Shown here: one piece after another, positions 15,618 to 25,382 of the stretch
Layout of the letters: the number at the start of each line of letters is the position of its first letter
Numbering within the stretch: position 1 is the first letter of the stretch
Notes under the pieces: model-generated
What the model saw: the letters and a program-made list of their open reading frames with translations, nothing else
Told to the model about the DNA's origin: nothing
Database searches by the model: none
NCBI RefSeq assembly: GCF_000379025.1
Contig: NZ_KB900618.1
Span: forward strand, 362,640 to 426,639
DNA from: Orenia marismortui DSM 5156
Lineage (GTDB): Bacteria > Bacillota > Halanaerobiia > Halobacteroidales > Halobacteroidaceae
Direction of reading: 5' to 3'
DNA: 64,000 bases
Position numbers and translations under genes: made by a program

Positions 15618-16472
15618 CTACTCATTATTCTTCCATTGCTTTAAATTCTCCTTACGTGCTTTACTCTTAGCTTCTGGGCTTCTATCCCAATTATAATCAT
15701 AAACTGCTCCTTCCCATTCGCCATACATTGGATTTGGGAGCAAAATGAATTCTCCTCCAAATTTACTCTTATATTGATCTACAACATCAAAGCGCTCTTG
15801 TATCCTTTTATCTGCAAAAGCATTTTTAAAATCATTTAAATTATCGCCCATCAAGAGAATAATACGATGATTTTGATCTACTACCTTCCTTCTAGGCTCT
15901 TTATCTGATGTATCTGTTCTAGTCAATACATGTTCTGAATCTGCCTGAGGAAATTTCAAGTCTTTCAAATTCTTAACAGTAGCCTCTTCTAAGTGAGACT
16001 TACGATTAGTTATATAAAATACATCCCCTCCATTATCAACTACATAATTCAAGAAATCTATTGCTCCAGGCAATGCCTTTGCTTGAGCAGAATTAACCCA
16101 GTCATCCCAACCTTTAGGGTAAGATATATTCTTTCCTACCAAATATGCTTCATAGGGACTGTTATCTAATACTGTCTCATCAACATCAACAATAACTGCT
16201 CTCTTCTCCCTGGAAGTATTATTTTTTAAATCATTATCAAATATCAATTTAGCCATATTAAAGGCTTGATAAGACAAAGCTCTCATCTCTGCTGCTGTCT
16301 GATACCAGAGAGTTCCCATAACTAACTGTTCATTTAAGTCTTTAAGCTTATATTCTGCTGGATTATTCTCCTTTGGAATTTCTTCTTGCTGTTGAGTACA
16401 TCCACCAAAAACAGCTATAGTTATTCCTACTAAGAATAAAATTAAGTATTTGCTAGTAAATCTTCTTTTCAT
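15618..16472 (-). CDS. Lipoprotein 5'-nucleotidase/acid phosphatase, e(P4) family
   Basis: 284 residues. The N-terminal signal ends in a lipobox, FGGC (cysteine about 24), so the protein is anchored outside the membrane. The HAD-type phosphatase signature is DVDETVLDN (about 96-104), with LMGDNLNDF as the C-terminal acidic motif and YITNRKS between. This matches the e(P4)/class B/C acid phosphatases that strip phosphate from nucleotides such as NMN so that the nucleoside can be imported. Monocistronic, with its own terminator. Confidence 0.88.
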   Translation of the reverse strand: MKRRFTSKYLILFLVGITIAVFGGCTQQQEEIPKENNPAEYKLKDLNEQLVMGTLWYQTAAEMRALSYQAFNMAKLIFDNDLKNNTSREKRAVIVDVDETVLDNSPYEAYLVGKNISYPKGWDDWVNSAQAKALPGAIDFLNYVVDNGGDVFYITNRKSHLEEATVKNLKDLKFPQADSEHVLTRTDTSDKEPRRKVVDQNHRIILLMGDNLNDFKNAFADKRIQERFDVVDQYKSKFGGEFILLPNPMYGEWEGAVYDYNWDRSPEAKSKARKENLKQWKNNE

Positions 16473-16600
16473 AATCTCCTCCTTTTTTTAAACTAAAATT
16501 AATAATAGTATGTGATTATATTTCATAAATAATACAATAGCAAAAATCTATATTAATAATTAAAAATATCTTAGCTCAATTGTTTTATCCCCTACAAATA

Positions 16601-16634
16601 TTAAGACCTCTTCACTATAGTGAAGAGGTCTTAA
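16601..16634 (-). terminator. Loopless palindrome, probable terminator of the chemoreceptor gene
   Basis: A perfect 34-bp palindrome (AAGACCTCTTCACTA and its complement) 33 bp past the stop at 16668. The T-tract on the minus strand is short, so termination strength is uncertain. Confidence 0.65.
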
Positions 16635-16667
16635 TTTATAAACTTACAATCTAAGTACTTATTCTAT

Positions 16668-18281
16668 TTATTCATCTTCTATCATCTTTATATGTTTAGC
16701 CAACTTTTGGTCTTCCCTTTTAATATGCTCTATTAACCAACCAGTAACCATCTTATTTAATTTCATTAATGAGCTAGTATTCATAGTTTCATTATAATTA
16801 TCTATAACATCTTGAACTGCTTTTTCAAAGTTATGATGTATTCGCTTATGATTTTCATAGTCAGGATAATTATATTTCCGTTGAATTTCTTCTTCATCTC
16901 TAAAGTGCTTGTCAATATAATCAACTAAAAAGTCTAATACTTCTTTAATCTCGCCTTCTCCATTTTGATTTTTATATGCCTCTAATAAGTAATTTGCTTT
17001 CTCAAAAATACCTTGATGCTGTGTATCTATCTTCTCAACTCCAACTTCATATTTCCTGTTCCATTTAGTTCCATTATTTTCACCTTGACTCTGTTCAATA
17101 TTAAAATCATCAACAATTGACTTTAAATCTACAGCTTTCTCTTCTAAATCTTGAGAAGAATTGTTTATTTCTTCTGACATATCTTCTATATCATTTGATG
17201 CAGACATTAAATCTTCACTGCTTTTCACTAAATCTTGTGCAGCATAAGCTATCTGCTCAATCTGAGCAGCTGTCTCTTCACTTGCTTCTTCTATTAAACT
17301 AAAGACTTGATTTGTCTCTTCAGTAATTTTTTGACCTTCAGCAGTCTTCTCTTCTACCTCTTTAATAGATTTAATAACTTTTTTAGAATTATCTCTAGTA
17401 TTTTCGATTAAATCCTTAACATTAGAAGTAGCTTTAGCTGTCTCCTCAGCCAATTCTCTAATCTCATCTGCTACCACTGTAAAACCATGTCCATGTTCTC
17501 CAGCTCGAGCTGCTTCAATTGCTGCATTTAAAGCTAATAAATTTGTCTGATCAGCAATATTATTGATTAACTCTGCTATTTGTCCAATTTCTTGTGTATT
17601 TTCATTTAAATCTTCAATCAAAGTAACTGCTCCTTGAACCTCTTGACTAATACTTCTCATCTTATCTACAGTTTCTAACATATTTTCTCTACCAATATTA
17701 GCCTGTGAAGTAGATTCATCGGCAAAGCTTGTCACTTCTTCACTACTAGCTGAAACTTCTTCAATACTAGCTGATATATCTTCAATTAATCTATTAGTTG
17801 TTTCTATAGCAGCATTTCCTTCTTCAGTACTAGCAGATAATATCTCACTATATAATAATAGGTTTTCTGAATCCTCTGATACTCTAGTGATTAAATTATT
17901 TTGTTGCTGGACTAAGTTATTCAGAGCTTCAAAGATTCCACTAAATTCACCTTTAACATCTAGAGGTAATCTTATAGATAAGTCTCCTCCAGTCACCTTA
18001 ACAAGTGCTGAATTGACTTTTTCTAAATTTACTCTAATCTGCCTAACTATCCCCAACATAAAAATACCAATAATTAATATCGCAACTACTATAAAAATAG
18101 AAGAAAAGGTTAATAAGCTTCCTTTTAATTGAATTAAGTTAGAACTATTTATCTCCCCGGCTTGAAATTTAGTAAATTTCAAATTTATTAACATATTAAT
18201 ACTAAGCAAAGCAATAACTAAGCCCAAAACTAATGTCAGCAAAACCTTATTTCTGAGATTAATCTTATTAATTAGCTTCAT
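16668..18281 (-). CDS. Methyl-accepting chemotaxis protein with C-terminal bacteriohemerythrin
   Basis: 537 residues. Two membrane segments (about 13-34 and 51-76) are separated by only about 16 residues, so there is no external sensor domain. A HAMP region (77-130) and the signalling domain follow, with hairpin tip [20 protein letters not shown]. The last 130 residues are a hemerythrin: [29 protein letters not shown] and HIKREDQ supply the usual di-iron ligands. Cytoplasmic hemerythrin should bind oxygen, so this is likely an oxygen-avoidance receptor that feeds the CheA/CheW system at 48-51 kb. Confidence 0.92.
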   Translation of the reverse strand: MKLINKINLRNKVLLTLVLGLVIALLSINMLINLKFTKFQAGEINSSNLIQLKGSLLTFSSIFIVVAILIIGIFMLGIVRQIRVNLEKVNSALVKVTGGDLSIRLPLDVKGEFSGIFEALNNLVQQQNNLITRVSEDSENLLLYSEILSASTEEGNAAIETTNRLIEDISASIEEVSASSEEVTSFADESTSQANIGRENMLETVDKMRSISQEVQGAVTLIEDLNENTQEIGQIAELINNIADQTNLLALNAAIEAARAGEHGHGFTVVADEIRELAEETAKATSNVKDLIENTRDNSKKVIKSIKEVEEKTAEGQKITEETNQVFSLIEEASEETAAQIEQIAYAAQDLVKSSEDLMSASNDIEDMSEEINNSSQDLEEKAVDLKSIVDDFNIEQSQGENNGTKWNRKYEVGVEKIDTQHQGIFEKANYLLEAYKNQNGEGEIKEVLDFLVDYIDKHFRDEEEIQRKYNYPDYENHKRIHHNFEKAVQDVIDNYNETMNTSSLMKLNKMVTGWLIEHIKREDQKLAKHIKMIEDE

Positions 18282-18898
18282 CTTATCCCTCCCATAATTA
18301 ACTCAATGTAACAATTAACATACTTTATAAATTACTAATTAAAAATCTAAGCTTTAAGTATATTTGATATTCTAATTAGCTATCATCTCCTTATCATCAT
18401 AATCTGAAAAGATTTTTACTTTATGAAATTTTCTTATAACTCTACTAGAATAATTCATTAAATTAAAATAATCATTATTATAACTAAAATCCCTGCTTCC
18501 CAGAAAAATTAGGTGCTGATAGATAAAATAAGTTCATACAACAAATTGATATTAGAAATAAATAAATCTCCTATCTTTGAATAGTTGGGTTATTATATTT
18601 TTCTATAACTTTAGACAATTTTCCTCTTTTTAATAGACAATAATATTTAAATTGACCATAATTAAAAAGATAAAACTATTTTTAGAAATATCCAATCTTA
18701 GAATTAAATCTAAATCTATCGTTATAAACAAAAAAAGTGATAGTTTAGAAATCAGGAGATAGGTAAATCCTAAAGCCTACCTCTTAAACCTAATACCAAA
18801 AAATAGTAATAAGAAATTCAAAAATATCTTTTACTTATCAACTGAGCTAATATATAATTTAATAAACTATAAACCAGAATAAGAAGGGGAGATTAAAA
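18282..18898. other. 617-bp gene-free region
   Basis: AT-rich, with stop codons in all frames. It should hold the divergent promoters of the chemoreceptor and the FTCD-like gene. I see no riboswitch, RNA gene or repeat that I can name. Confidence 0.5.
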
Positions 18899-19429
18899 AT
18901 TATTATAGATAAATCAATTAAAGAATTTAGTCAACTCATCAGTAGTACAAAAAATCCTGTTCCAGCAGGAGGATCAACAATTGCTACCACAGCTTTATTG
19001 GGAGCTGCTTTACTTAAACTTGCTTATCAGGTCAGCAATATAGCAACTATAGAAGAAGAAAGATTAAACAAGATAGAAGAAAATCTTCTCAATTATATTG
19101 ATAAAGATGTTATCGCCTTTAAAATTAATCAAAATAAAAAATTCAAAGATCCTGAATCTCTTAAAGAAATAATAGATATACCTTTACATATAGCTCAAGA
19201 CTCTAAAATAGCTCTTAGTATGGGCCTTGCAATAAGAGAAGAAATAAAAGAGAGTGTAAAAGCAGATTATCATATCTCTATCTTAAACCTAAAGACCAGT
19301 ATTAAAGGAGCAATAAAGATTATTGAATCCAATTATCAATTCTTTGACAATAATAACTATCTACATCAAGTACAAAATAAGATTAAAAATATCAAAAAAT
19401 TTATTACAACTGAAAATTTAAAAATTTAA
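18899..19429 (+). CDS. Formiminotransferase-cyclodeaminase-like (FTCD_C) protein, apparent ATT start
   Basis: 176 residues of the cyclodeaminase-like helical fold (PF04961), with the conserved NPVPAGGSTIATTALLGAAL near the N-terminus. The family enzyme releases ammonia from 5-formimino-tetrahydrofolate; stand-alone forms may do this or an unknown reaction. The frame has no ATG, GTG or TTG between the stop at 18863 and the TTG at 18998, and starting at 18998 would cut off the PAGG motif. An ATT at 18899 sits exactly 7 bases after AGGGGAG (18885-18891) and gives the N-terminus typical of the family (IIDKSIKEF). The start is therefore probably ATT. Confidence 0.75.
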   Translation: MIIDKSIKEFSQLISSTKNPVPAGGSTIATTALLGAALLKLAYQVSNIATIEEERLNKIEENLLNYIDKDVIAFKINQNKKFKDPESLKEIIDIPLHIAQDSKIALSMGLAIREEIKESVKADYHISILNLKTSIKGAIKIIESNYQFFDNNNYLHQVQNKIKNIKKFITTENLKI

Positions 19430-19581
19430 GAATCTATAATATTTTAATTTAGATATTATATCCACAATAATATTTTATAAACAATTTTAGGTGATTGAAT
19501 TATTTTATATAAAACTTAACTTGTATCAATTTAATTTTAAGAGAAATAATAGTAATATAAAATAAAAGAGGAGGTGAAAAA

Positions 19582-19818
19582 TTGTCTATTAGAAGCAATA
19601 GTAATAGATTGCTTAACCCAATGGCTAAACAAGCTTTAGATAAGTTTAAATTAGAAGTGGCTGAAAACCTTAATATATCTGATGATTATAAATCTGGCTA
19701 TTGGGGAAATTTAACTTCTCGCGAATGTGGATCTGTTGGTGGTGAAATGGTTAAGCGTATGATAAATAAATATGAGAATAATACGACTAATGGGCAAAAG
19801 ATTACCTCAGCTAAATAA
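19582..19818 (+). CDS. Small acid-soluble spore protein, alpha/beta type (first copy)
   Basis: 78 residues; TTG start behind a strong GAGGAGGTG. Conserved parts are KLEVAENLNI, which spans the germination protease site, and LTSRECGSVGGEMVKRMI, the DNA-binding signature. These proteins coat spore DNA in the forespore and protect it from UV and heat, and are degraded at germination. The C-terminal tail NNTTNGQKITSAK differs from the second copy. Expression under the forespore sigma factor G is expected from family knowledge. Confidence 0.93.
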   Translation: MSIRSNSNRLLNPMAKQALDKFKLEVAENLNISDDYKSGYWGNLTSRECGSVGGEMVKRMINKYENNTTNGQKITSAK

Positions 19819-19915
19819 AAAAATCCCCAACTGTTAGAATGCTTCCAAACTATCATCTGCTAATGATTAAGTTATTACTATTAACTAAAATAGATATTTA
19901 AAGGAGGAATTTAAA

Positions 19916-20134
19916 ATGTCTATCAGAAACAATAGTAATAAATTATTAAATCCCATGGCCAAACAGGCTTTAGACAAGTTTAAATTAGAAGTGGCTGAAA
20001 ACCTTAATATCTCTGATGATTATAAATCTGGCTATTGGGGAAATTTAACTTCTCGCGAATGTGGATCTGTTGGTGGTGAAATGGTTAAGCGTATGATAAA
20101 TGAATATGAGAATAATCTAGCGAATAAACAATAA
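19916..20134 (+). CDS. Small acid-soluble spore protein, alpha/beta type (second copy)
   Basis: 72 residues; ATG behind AAAGGAGGA. It is nearly identical to the first copy in protein. In DNA, the part from about codon 20 to codon 64 differs at only a few bases, while the first 20 codons differ at many silent positions. That uneven pattern suggests gene conversion between the two. A long hairpin terminator follows directly. Confidence 0.93.
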   Translation: MSIRNNSNKLLNPMAKQALDKFKLEVAENLNISDDYKSGYWGNLTSRECGSVGGEMVKRMINEYENNLANKQ

Positions 20135-20183
20135 ATTAAATAATAAAAACCCTAGCATTGCTAGGGTTTTTATTATTTAATTT
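20133..20183. terminator. Bidirectional terminator between converging genes
   Basis: 24-bp perfect arms (20133-20156, 20160-20183) with a 3-base loop and CCCTAGC core; T-runs on both strands. It serves the spore protein gene on the plus strand and the gene ending at 20187 on the minus strand. Confidence 0.92.
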
Positions 20184-20186
20184 ATC

Positions 20187-20477
20187 CTAATTCTGTGGCT
20201 CTCTTTCTAAAAAGTCAACGATAAATTTAATAACAGGGAAGCTTTTAATTTTATCTTCTAAATTATTATTATCAATACTCTCTTTTATCTCCGAAATTTT
20301 TCCTTTATCAACTAAGCTTTCAGCTTTATCTTTAATTTCATAACTTTCAGAAGAAACATTCTTTAAAGCTTCTAAATAAAAAGATTTAATCTCTATTTTA
20401 TCCTCATCTTTTTCTTTGATTATTTCGGTATTATATAGAATCTCTAAACTAGAAATAAAATTTCTTTTATTGCCCAT
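20187..20477 (-). CDS. Hypothetical protein
   Basis: 96 residues from the ATG (MGNKRNFIS) that follows GGAGGGAGG; a longer reading to 20540 would put that ribosome site inside the gene. The protein is charged, mostly helical and soluble, without cysteines or membrane segments. It faces the spore protein gene across a shared terminator. I recognise no family. Confidence 0.6.
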   Translation of the reverse strand: MGNKRNFISSLEILYNTEIIKEKDEDKIEIKSFYLEALKNVSSESYEIKDKAESLVDKGKISEIKESIDNNNLEDKIKSFPVIKFIVDFLEREPQN

Positions 20478-20599
20478 CTTTTCTAGCCTCCCTCCTAGTA
20501 TAGCTATAAATATTTTATCAACATATATAATTCTTCGCAAAAGAAATTAATGGGATTGAAATTAATATCTAATTTAATAAAAATCAAAACTCTAAGTTT

Positions 20600-20962
20600 T
20601 TATAAAATATTCAATTTAGAAGCAATTAACTTTTTCAATAAGTCATTATTAGCAGCTAAGTGATTAGTTGAAGTAAATTTAATTTTAGAATATCTTTCTT
20701 CAGCTTTAGAAATTAAATTAGGAATATCTTTTTTTACATGTTTTCCTGCAAATATAAATAAAGGTATAATAATTATCTCTTTAACTTCTAAACTTATTAA
20801 CTCATCTACAGCTTTCCAAAAATCTGGCTTTGAAAATTGTAGATTTGCACCCTTTACAGGAATATCTAAACTCTCTTCTAATTGACTACTTAAATCAACT
20901 AGTTCCTGATTAGCTGTAGGTGATTTACTACCATGACTCAATAATACTATTCCTTTTTTCAT
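20600..20962 (-). CDS. cbiX: Sirohydrochlorin cobalto-/ferrochelatase, short CbiX type
   Basis: 120 residues, one domain, about half the size of SirB or full CbiX, so it likely works as a homodimer. The first motif is GIVLLSHGSK with the metal-binding histidine, the second FAGKHVKKDIP with the other. It inserts Co or Fe into sirohydrochlorin, giving the entry to cobalamin or siroheme. It follows the uroporphyrinogen/precorrin-2 genes on the same strand and completes the path to a metallated product. The ATG follows AAAGGTGG. Confidence 0.87.
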   Translation of the reverse strand: MKKGIVLLSHGSKSPTANQELVDLSSQLEESLDIPVKGANLQFSKPDFWKAVDELISLEVKEIIIIPLFIFAGKHVKKDIPNLISKAEERYSKIKFTSTNHLAANNDLLKKLIASKLNIL

Positions 20963-21120
20963 TTTAAGCAACCACCTTTCTTTGTAATAATAATACTTTA
21001 TAATTTAATTATAGATTAATATAAAGAAACTAGAAATCAATAAAATTCAAACATAAGTCATTTCTATCAACTTATAATAAGCACTCTATTAAAAAACTTT
21101 CAGTACAAATGACAATAAGG

Positions 21121-22416
21121 TTATTTTAAAATATTTTCCTTAACTTCCTTTAGTGCTTTATAATTTGCTGCTATAGTCTTATCCAAATCCCTATCATTAT
21201 GAGCTAAAGAAATAAAATTAGCTTCAAATTGAGAAGGGGGTAGATAAATTCCTTCTTCTAACATCCTATTAAAATAAATAGCAAAAGCATCTGTGTTGGA
21301 ACTTTGGGCGCTCTTATAGTCTTTTACTTGACCTGGTCCAAAAAATATAGTAAACATTGATCCTACTCTAGAAAAAGTAGCATCTATATTCAATTCCTTT
21401 ATATTAGCTTTAAACCCTTCTTCTAAAATTTCTGCTTTCTGTTCTAAATAATCATAAGTATTAGCCCTTTGTAATAATCTCAAGGTAGTAATTCCTGCTG
21501 TCATAGCTAAAGGATTACCTGATAAAGTACCAGCTTGATAAACTCCTCCTTCTGGAGCAACGCAATTCATAATCTCTGCTTTTCCTCCATAAGCACCTAC
21601 TGGCAATCCACCACCAATAATCTTACCTAAAGTAGTTAAATCAGGCTCTACACCATAAATTTCTTGGACCCCACCATAAGCCAATCTAAATCCAGTCATT
21701 ACCTCATCAAAAATCAACAAAGATCCATACTTATCTGTTACCTCTCTTAGCCTCTCTAGATAACCTACTTTAGGAGCAATAACTCCCATATTACCTGTAA
21801 CAGGCTCTAAAATAACAGCAGCTATCTCATCACCATAATTTTCAAAAACCTTCTCAAGAATATCTAAATCATTATAAGGAACTACTATAGTTTCATTAGC
21901 AATCTGATCAGGTATTCCTGGACTACCTGCAATTCCTAAGGTAGTCAGCCCAGAACCAGCCTCCACTAATAGGCTGTCACCATGGCCATGGTAACAACCT
22001 TCCATTTTTACTATCTTATCTCTACCAGTATATCCTCTAGCCAAACGCAAAGCACTCATAGTAGCTTCTGTTCCTGAATTAACCATCCTTACTTTATCAA
22101 TGGAATCGATAGCATCTACCACCATAGCTGCCAAGGTAGTTTCTAATTCAGTTGGTGCTCCAAAACTAGTACCTTTCATTAATTGTCGTTGCAAAGCTTC
22201 AATTACTATTGGATCATTATAACCTAAGATCATTGGCCCCCAAGATCCAACATAATCTATATATTCATTACCATCTACATCATAAATTAAAGAACCTTTT
22301 CCTCTCTCAATAAAGATAGGATCATTATTAACAGCCTTAAAAGCTCTAGCTGGACTATTAACCCCACCTGGAATAAATTTTTTCGCTTCTGAAAAAAGAT
22401 CTACAGACTTTGACAT
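21121..22416 (-). CDS. hemL: Glutamate-1-semialdehyde 2,1-aminomutase
   Basis: 431 residues, full length. Fold type I PLP enzyme: [17 protein letters not shown], the gatekeeping region [18 protein letters not shown] and the PLP-lysine motif [14 protein letters not shown]. It converts glutamate-1-semialdehyde to 5-aminolevulinate, step two of the C5 pathway. The start [24 protein letters not shown] matches the family. It is followed 0.15 kb later by cbiX and preceded by hemB. Confidence 0.95.
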   Translation of the reverse strand: MSKSVDLFSEAKKFIPGGVNSPARAFKAVNNDPIFIERGKGSLIYDVDGNEYIDYVGSWGPMILGYNDPIVIEALQRQLMKGTSFGAPTELETTLAAMVVDAIDSIDKVRMVNSGTEATMSALRLARGYTGRDKIVKMEGCYHGHGDSLLVEAGSGLTTLGIAGSPGIPDQIANETIVVPYNDLDILEKVFENYGDEIAAVILEPVTGNMGVIAPKVGYLERLREVTDKYGSLLIFDEVMTGFRLAYGGVQEIYGVEPDLTTLGKIIGGGLPVGAYGGKAEIMNCVAPEGGVYQAGTLSGNPLAMTAGITTLRLLQRANTYDYLEQKAEILEEGFKANIKELNIDATFSRVGSMFTIFFGPGQVKDYKSAQSSNTDAFAIYFNRMLEEGIYLPPSQFEANFISLAHNDRDLDKTIAANYKALKEVKENILK

Positions 22417-22590
22417 ACTATACCTCCAAATTTTAAAAATAATCTATCATTCTTCTTAGAAACTCATTCATCTTCTGCAAAACATTTCAGGCCTGTCTTT
22501 TTTTTAATTCTTCTATACTATATAAAGTAATGTTATCTATTAAGAGCTTTTATTATTAAATTTAATAATAAAACATCACTATTCTAACTC

Positions 22591-23565
22591 TTAATAATCA
22601 TTTATCCACTTGGCTGCATCTTTGGCCCAGTATGTAATTATAATCTCTGCTCCTGCTCGTTTAATACTAGTTAACATCTCTAAAACTATTGCCTTTTCAT
22701 TAACCCAATCCTTCTCAGCAGCAGCCTTAATCATTGCATACTCCCCACTAACATTATAAGCGGCAATAGGAGTAATAAAGTTATCCTTAGCCCTTCTAAT
22801 GATATCTAGATAAGCTAAAGCTGGTTTGACCATTATAATATCGGCACTTTCATCTAAATCTAACTTCATTTCACGTAAAGCTTCATCACTATTAGCAGGA
22901 TCCATCTGATAAGATTTACGATCTCCTTGTTTAGGTGCCGAATGAGCTGCATCACGAAATGGTCCATAAAAAGCCGAAGCATATTTAGCAGAATAAGACA
23001 TAATTGCTACATCATCATAGCAAGCTTGATCTAATTTCTCTCTAATAGCAATAACTCGCCCATCCATCATATCTGAAGGTGCTACCATATCTGCTCCTGC
23101 CTTAGCATGGGATAAAGCCACTTTAGCTAAATTTTCAAGAGTTGGATCATTTAATAAACAACCATCTTCAAGAGTTCCACAATGTCCATGGCTAGTATAT
23201 TGGCATAAACAAACATCTGTGATCAACAATAGTTCTGGATATTCCTCTTTAATCTTACGGCATGCTTGTTGTACAATTCCACCTTCTGACCAAGCACTAG
23301 AACCTATCTCATCTTTATGGTCTGGAATCCCAAATAATAATATACCTCCAATGCCCAATTTTACAACCTCTTCTACCTCTATCATTAACTGATCTAGAGA
23401 AAAATGATAATTCCCTGGCATAGAAGGTATCTCTTCTTTAATATCTTCTCCTCCAATTACAAAAAGTGGATAGATAAAATCTTCTTTATTTAATTTTGTT
23501 TCTCGTACTAAATTTCTAATTCCTGCTGTAGTTCTTAATCGACGTGGTCTATGTATTAAATCCAT
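22591..23565 (-). CDS. hemB: Porphobilinogen synthase (5-aminolevulinate dehydratase)
   Basis: 324 residues. It joins two 5-aminolevulinates into porphobilinogen. The zinc-type cysteine cluster is [14 protein letters not shown] (about 117-130), with active-site lysines in [18 protein letters not shown] and [10 protein letters not shown]. Start behind GGAGG. It is placed between the small unknown gene at 23.6 kb and hemL within the tetrapyrrole operon. Confidence 0.95.
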   Translation of the reverse strand: MDLIHRPRRLRTTAGIRNLVRETKLNKEDFIYPLFVIGGEDIKEEIPSMPGNYHFSLDQLMIEVEEVVKLGIGGILLFGIPDHKDEIGSSAWSEGGIVQQACRKIKEEYPELLLITDVCLCQYTSHGHCGTLEDGCLLNDPTLENLAKVALSHAKAGADMVAPSDMMDGRVIAIREKLDQACYDDVAIMSYSAKYASAFYGPFRDAAHSAPKQGDRKSYQMDPANSDEALREMKLDLDESADIIMVKPALAYLDIIRRAKDNFITPIAAYNVSGEYAMIKAAAEKDWVNEKAIVLEMLTSIKRAGAEIIITYWAKDAAKWINDY

Positions 23566-23622
23566 ATCTTTACCTCCTTAATCATCTTTCACTACTTACT
23601 AACCTTCCTATCTCTTTATCTG

Positions 23623-23772
23623 TCAAATAGCAGGCTGGATCATATGCCCAAAATTATCATGAGCAGATTCAGCCTGTGGCCTAAAATCCCCATATTGATT
23701 AGCATCTTGATGATAACCTAATCTATCACCATAAAAATCCCCAATACCCAATAATTTAGAAAGTTCTATCAT
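23623..23772 (-). CDS. Hypothetical 49-residue protein inside the tetrapyrrole operon
   Basis: An ATG at 23772 follows AAAGGCGGT, one base from the ideal AAAGGAGGT, with good spacing. The product is polar and aromatic, with GIGDFYGDRLGYHQDA and four histidines, no membrane segment and no cysteine. It fills part of the 287-bp gap between cobA-hemD and hemB. It could be a small accessory protein or the tail of a decayed gene. I do not recognise it. Confidence 0.4.
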   Translation of the reverse strand: MIELSKLLGIGDFYGDRLGYHQDANQYGDFRPQAESAHDNFGHMIQPAI

Positions 23773-23852
23773 AATAGTTACCGCCTTTAGCCATTAATAA
23801 TTAATGATAAATCCAGGTAATAATTAAATAGGGATTTCAAAATTTCTATATA

Positions 23853-25382
23853 TCAATTATCAAACTTGTGCTTTTTAGAATAATAAGTTTTTATTGCAGC
23901 TAACAATCCTTCTATTGTATATTCTTTAGCAATGATCTCAATATTTAAATTATATTCTCTAGCTGTCTGAGTTGTAACCGGACCAATACAGGCTACTTTG
24001 ACATCTGAGACTAACTCTTCATAGTCTTCTCCTAAATATTTAATGAAGTTATGTACTGTTGAGGAACTGGTAAAGGTCAACAGATCAACTTCACCCTCTG
24101 ATAATCTTCTTGTTAAATTCTCATTTCCTGAACCTGGAATAGTACGGTAAGCTACAACATTATTAACTTTTGCACCTAAATCTTTCAACCCCTCTATTAG
24201 TACCTCTCTGGCAATATCTGCTCTAGGCAATAAGAAGCGTTTATTACTTAGATCTTCTCCTTCAAATCCAGATAAGATGCTCTCACTTACATAAGAATCA
24301 GGAATATAATCTACTCGCAAACCATAAGACTCTACTTCAGCTGCAGTCTTAGGTCCTATAGCAGAAATCTTGACACCTGCTAAAGCCCTAACATCTTTTC
24401 CTAACTCAAACAAACGTTTCATAACCGCTTTAACCCCATTAATACTAGTAAAAATAATCCAATCATAAGTTGAAAGTTGCTCTAAACTATGATCTAGATT
24501 TGTATAATCAACCGGTGGAGCTATCTCAATTGCTGGTGCTTTTATTACTTCTGCTCCTTCTTTTAATAAAGCTTGATAAAATCCTTTGGCCTGCTTAGTT
24601 GGTCTAGTTACTACAATTTTTTTAGAAAATAAAGCTTTATTCTCAAACCAATTTAAGTCTTCTCTTAGATTTACCACCTCTCCTACAACTATAATTGCTG
24701 GTGGTTTAAAGTTATCATTCTCTACTTTCTCAACTATATTCTCCAAAGTTCCAACTAAAGTCTTTTGTTCAGGCCTTGTCCCCCACCTTATTAGTGCAAC
24801 TGGAGTTTTAGGATTACGCCCACCTGCAATCAGTTCAGGAACAATTTTGGACAAATTCCCCACGCCCATCAATATTACCAAATTACCTACACTTGTAGCT
24901 AATTGCTGCCAATCAACACTAGGCTCATCCTTATTAGGATCTTCATGCCCAGTAACAAAAGCTACTGAAGAGTTATAATCTCGATGAGTTAAAGGGATCC
25001 CAGCATAAGCCGGTACAGCTATTGGCGAAGTAATTCCAGGTACTACTTCAAAATCTACCCCTGCCTTAACTAATTCTTCTCCCTCTTCTCCACCCCGCCC
25101 ATAAATAAAGGGGTCTCCTCCTTTTAAGCGAGTAACTATCTTTCCTTTTTTAGCTTCTTCAATTAATAATTGATTAATTTGATCCTGAGTTTTATAGTGG
25201 TGTTTGGCTTTTTTTCCTACATAAAATAATTCAGCTGATTCTTGTCTATACTCTAATAAGCTTGGGTTGGCTAATCTATCATATAAGATTACATCGGCTT
25301 CTTTTATTGCTTCCAACCCTTTAACCGTAATCAACCCTTCATCCCCAGGTCCTGCTCCAACTAAAAATACTTTTCCTGACAT
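23853..25382 (-). CDS. cobA-hemD: Uroporphyrinogen-III C-methyltransferase / uroporphyrinogen-III synthase fusion
   Basis: 509 residues. Residues 1-245 are the SAM-dependent methyltransferase that makes precorrin-2 (VFLVGAGPGDEGLITVKGLE, VTRLKGGDPFIYGRGGEE, VPGITS). Residues about 250-505 are HemD, which closes and inverts ring D of hydroxymethylbilane (VVTRPTKQA, FTSINGVKAVMKRL, FTSSSTVHNF). This fusion is common in clostridia and couples uroporphyrinogen III formation to its methylation. Its ATG overlaps the hemC stop by one base (TAATG). Confidence 0.95.
   Translation of the reverse strand: MSGKVFLVGAGPGDEGLITVKGLEAIKEADVILYDRLANPSLLEYRQESAELFYVGKKAKHHYKTQDQINQLLIEEAKKGKIVTRLKGGDPFIYGRGGEEGEELVKAGVDFEVVPGITSPIAVPAYAGIPLTHRDYNSSVAFVTGHEDPNKDEPSVDWQQLATSVGNLVILMGVGNLSKIVPELIAGGRNPKTPVALIRWGTRPEQKTLVGTLENIVEKVENDNFKPPAIIVVGEVVNLREDLNWFENKALFSKKIVVTRPTKQAKGFYQALLKEGAEVIKAPAIEIAPPVDYTNLDHSLEQLSTYDWIIFTSINGVKAVMKRLFELGKDVRALAGVKISAIGPKTAAEVESYGLRVDYIPDSYVSESILSGFEGEDLSNKRFLLPRADIAREVLIEGLKDLGAKVNNVVAYRTIPGSGNENLTRRLSEGEVDLLTFTSSSTVHNFIKYLGEDYEELVSDVKVACIGPVTTQTAREYNLNIEIIAKEYTIEGLLAAIKTYYSKKHKFDN

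Noticed and set aside
18282-18898. Riboswitch in the long gap before the FTCD-like gene
   Set aside because: I looked for conserved cores and terminator/antiterminator pairs and saw none I could name.
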